Below, piece by piece: positions 10,341 to 18,530 of a DNA stretch of 64,000 nt. The notes beneath the pieces are model-generated. The model was not told the DNA's origin and made no database searches. It saw only the letters and a program-made list of their open reading frames with translations. This DNA is from JANWKQ01 sp964624635. Lineage in GTDB: Bacteria; Bacteroidota; Bacteroidia; CAIKAF01. Numbering within the stretch: the stretch's first letter is position 1; each line of letters begins with the position of its first letter. The stretch spans positions 17,547-81,546 of the forward strand of contig CAZUXM010000006.1 of NCBI GenBank assembly GCA_964624635.1, written 5' to 3'. Made by a program: the position numbers and the translations under genes.

Positions 10341-12739
10341 ATTGGATCGGAGACCTCATTGTTTACCTGTTCTTCATGATCATTATCATCATCAATAACT
10401 GCATACTTATCGTAATCTTTATCCTTGTTCTTTTTACCTCTCCATGATAATAATAGTGACGGTAATAAAATGAGGTTACAGAAGAATCCTGTAAGCAGGG
10501 TAAACGAAAGAAGGATTCCCAAGGCTTTGGTTCCTCCAAAATCTGACGCAATAAATACAGAAAAACCGAAAAACAATACCAATGAAGTATATGCCATACT
10601 TAAGGCTGTTTCTCTAATCGAAGTAATGGTTGATTGGTAGATATCCCCTTTGTAATATTTGAGCTCCTGAAGATATTTAGCCAGGAAGTGAATGGTTGAG
10701 TCGACAGTAATCCCAAAAGCAATACCATAAATAATAATAGTAGACGCTTTTAATGGAATATCAAAAAATCCCATGGCTCCGGCAGTAAATATTAAGGGAA
10801 GTACATTTGGAATTAAAGAAATGACGACCATTTTTAATTTTTTGAACATGGTTGCCATCATTAATGCGATAATGATAATAGCTGCAGAGATGGAAGAAAG
10901 TAAATTCTGTAATAAATATTGAGTGCCTTTTAAAATTACTACACTGGCTCCTGAAATAGTAACTTCCACATCTTCATCAGCAAAAACAGTTTTCGCCTGT
11001 TGTTCTATTCGTTTTACTACAGCATCCATTTCGTAGGTTCCCATATCTTTCATTTGGGCACGAATACGAACATATCTCCACGTAGTATCTAAATAAGATT
11101 GAGTTTGACCCATGGTTGAGTCATTTCTGTTACCAATTCCTCGTCTGAAATAATCCAATACTTTTGATTTATCAAATTGATTAGGGACTGCATATTGTTT
11201 TGGATTTCCTTTATAATATGCTTGATTCCCATATTTCATAATCTCAATCAACGAAACCGGATGTGAAAACATACCTAAAGATTCAATCGAGTCTTGTAAC
11301 TCATCTACTTTTTTCCAGAGATTTCCACTTAAAATAACTCTTTTTTCTTTTTTGGTATCAATCATTACTTCAAAAGGCATGATACCGGTAAAATTATTTT
11401 CGAAATAAGTAATGTCGCGATAAGTATCCGAATGTTTAGGAACATCATCTGCTACCTTACCTGAAGGTTTTATTCTTACCATACCAATAACTGAAGCAAT
11501 GGTAAGTACAATAGCAATTATATATACTGCAGGGCGGTATTTCTGTACCAGATTGACTTGAAACTCAATAAAGAAATTAGATCGTTTGTTGGTAAGGTGC
11601 CTTGTATGTCTAGCACTTGGGTTAGGTAAATAACTAAATAGAATAGGGTTTAATACCAATGAAAGGAAAAATAATAGCATACAATTGATGGTAGCTACTA
11701 CCCCAAATTCCATCAACATTTTACCCGGAGTAATAATAAGAGTAGCAAATCCAACAGCAGTGGTGATGTTGATGAGGAACATGGCTCTGCCCGTTTTCTC
11801 CATCATTCTATGCAGAGCTTTTATTTTATCTCCAATCTTTAAAAATTCCTGCTGGTATTTAGTAACCATATAAACAGCATTCGGAATACCAATCACGATA
11901 AGCAACGGAGGAATGATACCCGTAACGGAGGTAATACTATAGCCTAACATTCCCATGGTGCCCCACGACCAAACTACACCAATCATTACCTGTAATAAAG
12001 TTACAGCGAGTACTCTCATTGATTTAAAGAAGATGAGGAGAATGATGGATGATACTACAGCAGCCAATACGGTGAATAAGACAGTTTCGGTTCGGGCACG
12101 TTGAACTGTATCAGTACGATTAAAAGGTAAACCGGAGAGATGAATATCTTTTCCCTGATTAGTTTCAAATGCTTTTACTTTATTACGAATGGAATCAACA
12201 ATTTCACTTCGTTTCTTTTTATGAATCACTGCTTCATCTAAACCCGCTAACATAATGTAAGCACTTGAATCAGGATTCCATAATACACCCTGGTAAAATG
12301 GAAGATCTTTAAATACTTTTCCTATACTATCTGCTTCGGCATCAGTGGTAGGGATTTGTTTTATAAGAGGTTTATTCTCGAATTTTTTTAAAGAGTCATT
12401 GAGTGTTAATGTAAAACTGCTGGTAGGCGAAAGGGTCCAGTCAACATATTGAATGTCCAAAATTGATTTTTCGAATTCCATCCATGCTTTTAAATTATCC
12501 TTCTGAAAAAATCCGGGATCTTTAATAGAGAGGATAATGGTATTAGCTTCTTCACCAAATACTGATTGGAATTTTTTGTAATCCTGGTAGGTTTTATCAG
12601 AGGGTGGAAGAATTTGAGCCATTTGAAAACTCATTTCCACTCTACGTGAAAAATAAAACATCACCACGGTAATAATCCCCACTATTGAAAGTATAAGGAT
12701 CCGGTTACGTAATATGATGTTAGATATTTTGGCCCACAT
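10337..12739 (-). CDS. RND/MMPL-family transporter
   Basis: An 800-residue inner-membrane protein with the RND layout: one helix near residues 13-30, a periplasmic domain (about 35-220), a cluster of helices (about 220-430), a second periplasmic domain (about 440-620) and a second helix cluster (about 625-765), ending in an acidic cytoplasmic tail. Sequences such as IPPLLIVIGIPNAVYMV and GITVDSTIHFLAKY in the fourth-helix positions of each half match the MMPL/patched group (including hopanoid/lipid exporters) rather than AcrB-type drug pumps, and no membrane-fusion partner is adjacent. The substrate cannot be deduced; a lipid is the best guess from the family. Confidence 0.88.
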   Translation of the reverse strand: MWAKISNIILRNRILILSIVGIITVVMFYFSRRVEMSFQMAQILPPSDKTYQDYKKFQSVFGEEANTIILSIKDPGFFQKDNLKAWMEFEKSILDIQYVDWTLSPTSSFTLTLNDSLKKFENKPLIKQIPTTDAEADSIGKVFKDLPFYQGVLWNPDSSAYIMLAGLDEAVIHKKKRSEIVDSIRNKVKAFETNQGKDIHLSGLPFNRTDTVQRARTETVLFTVLAAVVSSIILLIFFKSMRVLAVTLLQVMIGVVWSWGTMGMLGYSITSVTGIIPPLLIVIGIPNAVYMVTKYQQEFLKIGDKIKALHRMMEKTGRAMFLINITTAVGFATLIITPGKMLMEFGVVATINCMLLFFLSLVLNPILFSYLPNPSARHTRHLTNKRSNFFIEFQVNLVQKYRPAVYIIAIVLTIASVIGMVRIKPSGKVADDVPKHSDTYRDITYFENNFTGIMPFEVMIDTKKEKRVILSGNLWKKVDELQDSIESLGMFSHPVSLIEIMKYGNQAYYKGNPKQYAVPNQFDKSKVLDYFRRGIGNRNDSTMGQTQSYLDTTWRYVRIRAQMKDMGTYEMDAVVKRIEQQAKTVFADEDVEVTISGASVVILKGTQYLLQNLLSSISAAIIIIALMMATMFKKLKMVVISLIPNVLPLIFTAGAMGFFDIPLKASTIIIYGIAFGITVDSTIHFLAKYLQELKYYKGDIYQSTITSIRETALSMAYTSLVLFFGFSVFIASDFGGTKALGILLSFTLLTGFFCNLILLPSLLLSWRGKKNKDKDYDKYAVIDDDNDHEEQVNNEVSDPI

Positions 12740-12888
12740 GGCATCAACCCGCCTTTTGCGGGGGGTACGAAAGTAATCATTTTAAGGGAGATGCCCAATG
12801 ATATAGTAGGCAAAAATTGGTAAAAGACCTATAGGCTGTATTGCGCCCTTGTTTTTAATGATTATTTCGATTTGTTATGCAAGCATAG

Positions 12889-12904
12889 ACGGGTCATGAC
12901 CCGT
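12889..12904. repeat. 16-bp perfect palindrome, GC-rich
   Basis: ACGGGTCATGACCCGT is a perfect palindrome just downstream of the DoxX-like gene (reverse strand). No T-run follows, so it is not a classic terminator. It shares the CGGGTC/GACCCG arms with the terminator at 28954. Confidence 0.6.
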
Positions 12905-12916
12905 TTGTACAATCAT

Positions 12917-13369
12917 TTAGCCAATTAAAAATTCTTTTAAAACATCTCTTTGTGCTGTAACAATAAAAACAAAAAATGTAAAGAATGTTAATAGTAATGT
13001 ATATGTCATATATCCCATTAAGCTGGCAGCTCCTCCATATTCTTTTGAAAGTCTTTGTCCGAAGAATAAAGCACATAAAGAGGCCATTGATAAGAAACAG
13101 GCTATAAATGGGAAATTCCAGCTCTTAAAAACCCATATCTCCACTATAGCGGCAATACCGGCTAATCCTGCACTAAGTTCAAGAAAGGTAAGCTTGATCA
13201 ATAATAGTTTAGTAACTCCTTTTAGAGGACTTTTAGAAAACTGTCCTTTAATCCAATCATAGTTTCCTTTAAAATCAGTTATTTTATCAATGCCTGATTG
13301 TAGCCATAAAATAACTAATACAAACATGCAAATAGAGTAAAGGCTCAGGAACAAATACGGTTGAATCAT
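12917..13369 (-). CDS. DoxX-like integral membrane protein
   Basis: A 150-residue protein with four hydrophobic helices (about residues 6-24, 60-78, 85-103 and 118-142). The arrangement, with a short amphipathic segment after the first helix (IDKITDF near residue 27), resembles the DoxX/DoxD-like family of small membrane proteins. No catalytic residues are evident. It is a monocistronic reverse-strand gene ahead of the parAB region. The function is unknown. Confidence 0.6.
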   Translation of the reverse strand: MIQPYLFLSLYSICMFVLVILWLQSGIDKITDFKGNYDWIKGQFSKSPLKGVTKLLLIKLTFLELSAGLAGIAAIVEIWVFKSWNFPFIACFLSMASLCALFFGQRLSKEYGGAASLMGYMTYTLLLTFFTFFVFIVTAQRDVLKEFLIG

Positions 13370-13491
13370 AATCGATTATTTATATCCCAAAAGTACCAAA
13401 ATGGATCAAATGACCTTGTCTTAAGTTTGTGAACCGAGCCGCTGGAAGCGGCGAGCTCATGAGTTCCTATTTATTAAAAATATTTATTCGA

Positions 13492-13507
13492 ATAAACACG
13501 TGAAACT
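13492..13507. promoter_or_regulatory. Possible parS (ParB-binding) half site
   Basis: The hexamer CACGTG with right arm GTGAAAC matches the right half and centre of the bacterial parS consensus TGTTnCACGTGAAACA, but the left arm is poor. It lies 390 bp before parA. Two further CACGTG sites lie just after parB. Confidence 0.35.
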
Positions 13508-13742
13508 ACTATAAACATTTACTATTTGATTTTATATGGTTGTTTTTTGTGATTTTACCCTTGTTCGGTTTTAAACAGGTTATTAACTGAAATTAAAATG
13601 AATGTGCCAAACTTTTTTTCGCTGAAAAAAGCTAACAACAAGGGTTACAGAAATCGGTTCATAACTTTCCTGTTTTTTTTGTTGAAGAGTTTATGTGTAA
13701 GTAATTGATATTTAGTTTTATATATATAACTGTAAAATCCTC

Positions 13743-13761
13743 TTTATCATCGGTTGATAAA
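13743..13761. promoter_or_regulatory. Inverted repeat upstream of parA, possible operator
   Basis: Perfect 7-bp arms TTTATCA and TGATAAA are separated by 5 bp, about 130 bp before the parA start. The spacing suits a dimeric DNA-binding protein; the identity of the binder is not known. Confidence 0.35.
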
Positions 13762-13838
13762 CTTTTTTCATGAATTTATCAGAGACCTGTGTTCAAAAAA
13801 TGGAAGTTGTTGGATGAAGATAAAACTCATCATTCCAT

Positions 13839-13846
13839 TAATTTTG
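13839..13846 (+). promoter_or_regulatory. Bacteroidota -7 promoter element for parAB
   Basis: TAATTTTG matches the TAnnTTTG -7 consensus of Bacteroidota and lies 45 bp before the parA start. No TTG sits at the ideal -33 spacing, so support is partial. Confidence 0.45.
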
Positions 13847-13891
13847 AACCAACAATCAACCAAAAACATACTACTTAACAACATAAAAGAA

Positions 13892-14723
13892 ATGGGAAAA
13901 GTAATTTCAATAGCTAATCAAAAAGGAGGAGTAGGAAAAACCACTACTGCCATTAATCTTAGTGCAGGTTTAGCCGTATTAGAATACAAAACACTTATTA
14001 TTGATGCAGATCCACAGGCAAATGCTACCAGTGGGGTAGGGTTTGATCATAAAACCATAAAACATAGTATTTACGAATGTGTATTGGATGAAGTAGAACC
14101 TGCTGATATCATCTTAAAAACTAAAACTCCTAATTTGGATATCATGCCGGCTCATATTGATTTGGTAGGTGCTGAAATTGAATTAATCAGCAGACCTAAC
14201 AGAGAACATATGATGAAAGCTGCTATTGATAAAATAAAAGATAAATATGATTTTATCATTATTGACTGTTCTCCATCCTTAGGTTTGATTACTGTGAATG
14301 CATTAACTGCATCTGATTCAGTAATCGTTCCGGTACAATGCGAATATTTCGCTTTGGAAGGGTTAGGGAAATTATTGAATACCATCAAAATTGTTCAAAG
14401 TCGTTTGAACCAGAATTTAGAAATTGAAGGAATTTTATTAACCATGTATGACAAACGTTTACGTTTATCAAATCAGGTGGTAGAGGATGTAAGAACTCAC
14501 TTCCAGGACATGGTATTTGATACTATTGTTAGCCGTAATACTACTTTAGGAGAAGCGCCAAGTTTTGGTGAATCAGTAATTATGTTTGATGCTGAATNNN
14601 NNNNNNNAATCAAAAGGAGCTCAAAGTTATTTGAATCTTGCCCGTGAAGTATTACAAAAAAATGATTTATTAAAAAGTGAAACACCGAAAAAAAAATTAG
14701 TGGATTTAGAAGATGGCAACTAA
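13892..14723 (+). CDS. parA: ParA/Soj chromosome-partition ATPase (contains assembly gap)
   Basis: The protein starts at ATG 13892; the deviant Walker A motif KGGVGKTT is at residues 11-18, DADPQANAT follows near residue 45, and DCSPSLG is the Walker B region. ParA drives chromosome or origin segregation with ParB. Ten N at 14598-14607 break the frame, but the left contig ends GAAT and the right starts AATC: merging the shared AAT gives D-A-E-S-K-G-A-Q-S-Y-L, exactly what ParA proteins have at this point, so no sequence is missing. The frame then runs to TAA 14721-14723, overlapping the parB start by 11 bp, which indicates translational coupling. Confidence 0.93.
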
Positions 14724-15651
14724 CAAAAGACAAGCATTGGGACGTGGCTTAAACGCGCTGCTCAATGGAGGAAGTGATGATGTTTTGGAAATTCCAAAAG
14801 CAAAAACAACAACTACAACAAATATTACCGGTGCTAATGGTTCAGTAGCCATGGTACCAGTAAAACATATTGAAGCAAATCCATTTCAACCTCGTAATGA
14901 GTTTGAACAGGAAGCTTTACAGGAATTATCTGAATCTATTAAAACCTTTGGAATTATTCAACCGGTTACTCTTCGTAAACTAGACGAAAATAAATTTCAA
15001 TTAATTTCCGGAGAAAGAAGATTCAGAGCTTCTCAATTAGCAGGATTGGTTGAGATTCCTGCATATATCCGTACTGCTGATGATCAGGCGATGCTAGAAA
15101 TGGCGTTGGTAGAAAATATTCAACGTGAAGATTTAAATGCTATTGATGTGGCGTTAAGCTACCAGCGTTTGATTGACGAATGTAGCCTTACCCAGGAGAA
15201 ATTAGGAGAAAGAATTGCTAAAAACAGAAGTACCGTTACCAATTACTTACGTTTATTAAAGTTGCCTACTGAAGTACAAGTAGCCATTAAGAAAGGTAAA
15301 ATAAGTATGGGACATGCCCGTGCCATTATTAATGCAGGTACTGAAGAGCAACAATTAGAGATATTAACTCAGATATTGAATGAAGACCTTTCTGTACGTC
15401 AGGTAGAGGAGATTGCCAAGACAATGGCAGGGAAACGTACAAAATCTTCAGGCTCTAATACTAAAATTTCAGGTTCTGACGTTACTAATGCCGATTGGAC
15501 CGAAAAGTACACCATTTACAGCCAACAACTTACTGATATTTTAAAGAAAAAAGTAAGTATTCAATCAGGCAAAAATGGCAGTGGAAAGATCCTCATCGAT
15601 TTTTCAAATGAAAAAGAATTGGAAAAGATCATCGAGTGTTTTGAAAAATAA
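14713..15651 (+). CDS. parB: ParB/Spo0J chromosome-partition protein
   Basis: A 312-residue CTP-dependent DNA clamp that loads at parS and spreads. The N-terminus has the ParA-stimulating motif (LGRGLNALL, residues 8-16). The ParB nuclease-like domain follows (about residues 48-135) with NPFQPR and the GERRFRAS motif, then a helix-turn-helix region (residues 150-215, containing RSTVTNYLRLLKLP) and a short C-terminal dimerisation domain. It overlaps parA, and the two form an operon that may continue into the DUF5683 gene. Confidence 0.96.
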   Translation: MATNKRQALGRGLNALLNGGSDDVLEIPKAKTTTTTNITGANGSVAMVPVKHIEANPFQPRNEFEQEALQELSESIKTFGIIQPVTLRKLDENKFQLISGERRFRASQLAGLVEIPAYIRTADDQAMLEMALVENIQREDLNAIDVALSYQRLIDECSLTQEKLGERIAKNRSTVTNYLRLLKLPTEVQVAIKKGKISMGHARAIINAGTEEQQLEILTQILNEDLSVRQVEEIAKTMAGKRTKSSGSNTKISGSDVTNADWTEKYTIYSQQLTDILKKKVSIQSGKNGSGKILIDFSNEKELEKIIECFEK

Positions 15652-16321
15652 TTTTTCAAAGAAGATAGCTAATATTAAAATAACACGTGCCAGGCGCACT
15701 TTTGACCATATTAAAATAACACGTGCCGTAGTGTTTTTCCTGTTTGTGACTCTGTCGCAAACAGGATTTTTTTTATCGGCACAAACGACTAATACGAACG
15801 ATTCGCTAAAAATTACTACCGATAGTTCAACTACTGATAAAAAGAAAACTCACAAGATTAAAAAAGCTACTGTGCCCTGGAAAGCTGCTTTGATGAGTGG
15901 ATTTGTACCGGGATTAGGACAGATTTATAACCGTAAATATTGGAAATTACCCATTGTTTGGGGGGCTATTGGAACCTCAGGATATTTTATGGTAGATCAA
16001 CATATACAATACATTAAGTTTAGGGATGCATTCAGGTCCTGGGCCAATGATTCTGTAATTAAGCCCGGCTTTGAACAATATGCCTACAATCCAAACAGCC
16101 TTCGATTACAACGAGATACTTATGAAAGAGGCAGGAATATTTTGATTATCGTGACGGCTGTTTTATGGACACTTAATATTGTTGATGCTGCGGTAGATGC
16201 TCACTTATCTACTTTTGATGTTGGTCCTAATTTATCAATGAAGATAGAACCGGCCACCTTTAATACTGCTTTTTATAACCAGCCTGCTGTTGGGCTCAGT
16301 TTTACATTAACTTTAAAATAA
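15608..16321 (+). CDS. DUF5683 membrane protein
   Basis: The conserved part (from about residue 85: WKAALMSGFVPGLGQIYNRKYWKLP, then a helix and a second helix near ILIIVTAVLWTLNIVDAAVDAHL) is the DUF5683 family, common in Bacteroidota next to parB and dapB. A hydrophobic signal-like segment ends LSAQ. The start is uncertain: ATG 15608 gives a 40-residue basic leader encoded by the end of parB and by a 20-bp direct repeat; GTG 15731 would start at the hydrophobic segment itself. The role is unknown; its position between partition and lysine genes is typical rather than informative. Confidence 0.8.
   Translation: MKKNWKRSSSVLKNNFSKKIANIKITRARRTFDHIKITRAVVFFLFVTLSQTGFFLSAQTTNTNDSLKITTDSSTTDKKKTHKIKKATVPWKAALMSGFVPGLGQIYNRKYWKLPIVWGAIGTSGYFMVDQHIQYIKFRDAFRSWANDSVIKPGFEQYAYNPNSLRLQRDTYERGRNILIIVTAVLWTLNIVDAAVDAHLSTFDVGPNLSMKIEPATFNTAFYNQPAVGLSFTLTLK
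15672..15727. repeat. 20-bp direct repeat containing CACGTG, downstream of parB
   Basis: ATATTAAAATAACACGTGCC occurs identically at 15672-15691 and 15708-15727 (period 36 bp). Each copy has the CACGTG core that is also the centre of parS. Confidence 0.85.
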
Positions 16322-16370
16322 CTCTGATTATTTTTTCTTTTTTTTCGGTGTATAAAATTATATTTACACT

Positions 16371-17087
16371 ATGAAAATTGGCTTATTAGGTTATGGTAAA
16401 ATGGGCAAAGAGATTGAACAAATCGCTTTGCATAGAGGTCATGTAGTTCCTTTAAAGATTGATGAAAATAACAGGAACGTAATTACCGATGCCGATATAA
16501 AAGCCTGTGATGTATTGATTGATTTTTCAACTCCGCATGCTGTGATGGGGAATATTCATTTTGCAATGAATTCCGGTGTTCCATTAGTAGTGGGTACTAC
16601 AGGTTGGCATGATTCGGTGGGTGCCGTTCATGAATTGGTAAATAATTTAAACGGAAGCCTTATTTACGGAAGTAACTTTAGTGTTGGGGTAAACATATTT
16701 TTTGCATTGAATAAATATCTTGGCGGAATCATGAATAATCAACCTGATTACAATGTTTCCATTCATGAAATTCATCATACACAAAAGTTAGATGCTCCCA
16801 GTGGTACTGCTATTACGTTAGGAAAAGATGTTATTGAAAAACTGGATAGAAAAACAGATTGGGTCGATCATGTTTCAGGTAAACAAAACGAATTAAGTAT
16901 TACAGCCGATCGAATTGAAAATGTTCCCGGTACACATATTGTATCCTACTCAAGTGATATTGATACTATTGAACTAAAACATATAGCTCATAACAGGAAA
17001 GGATTTGCATTAGGTGCTGTTTTGGCTGCTGAATGGATAGCGGATAAAAAAGGATTTTACGAAGTAAAACAAATGTTTAATTTTTAA
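16371..17087 (+). CDS. dapB: 4-hydroxy-tetrahydrodipicolinate reductase
   Basis: A 238-residue cytosolic reductase in the diaminopimelate/lysine pathway. The N-terminal Rossmann motif GYGKMGKE (residues 7-14), the VGTTGW strand, the catalytic EIHHTQKLDAPSGTA block with its conserved His pair and Lys, and the C-terminal domain are all present. The length fits the short Bacteroidota form. It follows the DUF5683 gene by 49 bp, with a TATATTTA element in between that could give it its own promoter. Confidence 0.95.
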   Translation: MKIGLLGYGKMGKEIEQIALHRGHVVPLKIDENNRNVITDADIKACDVLIDFSTPHAVMGNIHFAMNSGVPLVVGTTGWHDSVGAVHELVNNLNGSLIYGSNFSVGVNIFFALNKYLGGIMNNQPDYNVSIHEIHHTQKLDAPSGTAITLGKDVIEKLDRKTDWVDHVSGKQNELSITADRIENVPGTHIVSYSSDIDTIELKHIAHNRKGFALGAVLAAEWIADKKGFYEVKQMFNF

Positions 17088-17096
17088 ATTTTATAT

Positions 17097-17504
17097 ATGA
17101 AAAAGGCAATCTTAATTTTAGTATCTCTAACTGTCATTGTAGTTTCTCAGGTATCTGCACAATCCGTTTATTATAAAGGTTCACGTATTGGTGAAATTGA
17201 AAGTGATGGTGATGTTTACATCAGTGGGAGTAGAGTAGGTCAATTTGAATCAGATGGGGACGTTTACAAAAATGGTTCTCGTATTGGTCAGATTGAATCA
17301 GATGGTGATGTATATTTGAGTGGATCAAGAGTGGGACAGATAGAAAGTGATGGTGATGTATATAAAAACGGTTCACGCATTGGTCAGGTAGAATCTGATG
17401 GAGATGTGTATTATAACGGAAGCAGAATTGGAGAAGGGGATAATATCCGTATAGATTGGTTAGCTGGATTTTTCTTTTTCTTCTTTTATAATGATAAGAT
17501 ATAA
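17097..17504 (+). CDS. Secreted six-repeat protein, beta-flower-like
   Basis: A 135-residue protein with a signal peptide (residues 1-22, ending VSAQ). The mature part is five full and one partial 16-residue units of the form VYxxGSRxGQxESDGD, alternating Ile/Val at GSR(I/V)G and Asn/Ser before GSR, so the real duplication unit may be 32 residues (96 bp). The C-terminus is a hydrophobic LAGFFFFFFYNDKI tail. The GxxIGxIxxDGxVY pattern and poly-Phe end resemble the small beta-flower proteins of Bacteroidota; I assign this from memory of the pattern only. It starts 9 bp after dapB and ends at a strong terminator. The function is unknown. Confidence 0.75.
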   Translation: MKKAILILVSLTVIVVSQVSAQSVYYKGSRIGEIESDGDVYISGSRVGQFESDGDVYKNGSRIGQIESDGDVYLSGSRVGQIESDGDVYKNGSRIGQVESDGDVYYNGSRIGEGDNIRIDWLAGFFFFFFYNDKI

Positions 17505-17521
17505 TTTTCAGTTATTTCAGG

Positions 17522-17560
17522 AATCCTGTTATCGCTTAGGTAACAGGATTTTTTATTTTT
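17522..17560 (+). terminator. Rho-independent terminator
   Basis: A perfect 10-bp stem AATCCTGTTA / TAACAGGATT with a 9-nt loop is followed by TTTTATTTTTTT. It closes the parA-to-17504 gene group. Confidence 0.92.
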
Positions 17561-17609
17561 TTCACCCATAAGTCTCCTCTGCGAAGCGAAGGGGCTCTCG
17601 GGTAATTTT

Positions 17610-17990
17610 TTACTTATTAACCTTCTGTACTCCTAGTAAGTTTTCCAATACACTCGCCGTAAATGCAATCATAAAGCTGAAAACGATACCCATCAGGAAG
17701 TTTCTAACGCTAAAAAGGTTATCAGGAACCAGCCAGTCAGCAATAAAGATGATAACCCCATTGATTACAAACAAAAATAAACCCAACGTAAAAATAGTGG
17801 CAGGAATGGTTAATAATACCAGTATAGGTTTTACAAAACGATTGAGTAAAGAAAGAATAGCTGCCAACAACATCGCAACCCATATATTGGCAACATCAAT
17901 CCCAGGCAAAAGAATGGCTGATAAAAATATAGCCAGCGCCGTTACAAGAAATTTTATGAGTTGCTGATCACGCATATTAACTGGATACAA
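17610..17990 (-). CDS. Phage-holin-superfamily-IV (YvlD-like) membrane protein
   Basis: A 126-residue protein with four hydrophobic helices (about 12-30, 34-55, 58-82 and 95-118). The segments LPGIDVANIWVA and LNRFVKPILVLLTIPATIFTLGLFLFVINGVI are the hallmark of the PF04020 family, which is widespread and, despite the name, not tied to prophage. An internal ATG at 17975 is an alternative start. The annotated start overlaps the end of the upstream reverse gene by 14 bp. Confidence 0.8.
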   Translation of the reverse strand: MYPVNMRDQQLIKFLVTALAIFLSAILLPGIDVANIWVAMLLAAILSLLNRFVKPILVLLTIPATIFTLGLFLFVINGVIIFIADWLVPDNLFSVRNFLMGIVFSFMIAFTASVLENLLGVQKVNK

Positions 17991-18459
17991 ATTTAGCAGT
18001 TACCAATAACAACTTCAATAGATTTTTGAGCCTTACATTTAATCTTAATTTTTTTTCACTAAAAGCATCATATAACTCAATACTTCGTTTTAATTCATTG
18101 ATTTTGATATGTACCTTTCTGAATAATTTTTCAGCATCATCTGTTTTGAACTTGAGGTAATATTCATCCTTTGGTAATATATCTGCTTTTATTTTTCCTT
18201 TTTTGAGTTTATTAAAATCGAAGTCTTTTTCAAATGCTTGTTGAATGGCTGTGATTTTTAACTGTTCAATAGTTGTTTTTTCATCCAGGTCATTTTCGAT
18301 ATAATCATACACCAGTAATGAGATATTCAACTCTAATTCGATGAGTAGCATGCTTTTTAGCCCTGATTTCTCTGTTTTAAGATCTTTGATTTTGGTAAGC
18401 CCCTCAATGATATCCTTGATGCTTCCGAAACCTGTTTGTAAAATAGACAAATAGCCCAT
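17977..18459 (-). CDS. Hypothetical helical protein
   Basis: A 160-residue, Lys/Leu-rich protein that I do not recognise. It looks almost entirely alpha-helical with coiled-coil-like heptads (residues 15-45 and 108-150) and has no signal peptide or membrane helix. It overlaps the holin-like gene by 14 bp and is probably cotranscribed with it. Confidence 0.6.
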   Translation of the reverse strand: MGYLSILQTGFGSIKDIIEGLTKIKDLKTEKSGLKSMLLIELELNISLLVYDYIENDLDEKTTIEQLKITAIQQAFEKDFDFNKLKKGKIKADILPKDEYYLKFKTDDAEKLFRKVHIKINELKRSIELYDAFSEKKLRLNVRLKNLLKLLLVTAKFVSS

Positions 18460-18475
18460 GAATTGGTATTTTCAG

Positions 18476-18508
18476 TTGATTACAATGTATCAAAAATAAC
18501 TAAGTTTG
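18476..18508 (+). promoter_or_regulatory. Bacteroidota promoter (TTG -N22- TAAGTTTG)
   Basis: TTG at 18476-18478 and TAAGTTTG at 18501-18508 are spaced 22 bp apart, matching the -33/-7 pattern of this phylum, and the SDR start codon lies 23 bp downstream. Confidence 0.65.
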
Positions 18509-18530
18509 TACAACTAAAAAATTCATTGTT

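Larger units (their letters stand above)
13370..13891. other. 520-bp non-coding region upstream of parA
   Basis: I find no convincing gene here. It contains a GC-rich hairpin (GCCGCT-GGA-AGCGGC, 13438-13452), a parS-like half site (13492-13507), several T-runs, a palindrome TTTATCA-N5-TGATAAA (13743-13761) and a TAnnTTTG element at 13839. A frame open from 13754 joins parA but has no domain before the parA start, so I treat it as leader. No DnaA boxes of the TTATnCACA type were seen. Confidence 0.6.

Noticed and set aside
13557..13645. 9-bp inverted repeat ACCCTTGTT / AACAAGGGT before parA
   Set aside because: With 71 bp between the arms, one such match is expected by chance in a 500-bp region.
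13370..13891. Chromosomal replication origin upstream of parA
   Set aside because: AT-rich with palindromes, but no TTATnCACA DnaA boxes and no dnaA, dnaN or gidA neighbour were seen.
13754..13891. 46-residue N-terminal extension of ParA
   Set aside because: The deviant Walker A motif normally lies within the first 20 residues and ATG 13892 provides this.
15672..15727. Start of a CRISPR array
   Set aside because: Only two copies, a 16-bp spacer and no cas genes. No CRISPR array is seen anywhere in the window.
17610..17990. Prophage remnant because of the holin name
   Set aside because: PF04020 proteins are ordinary small membrane proteins and no other phage gene is nearby.
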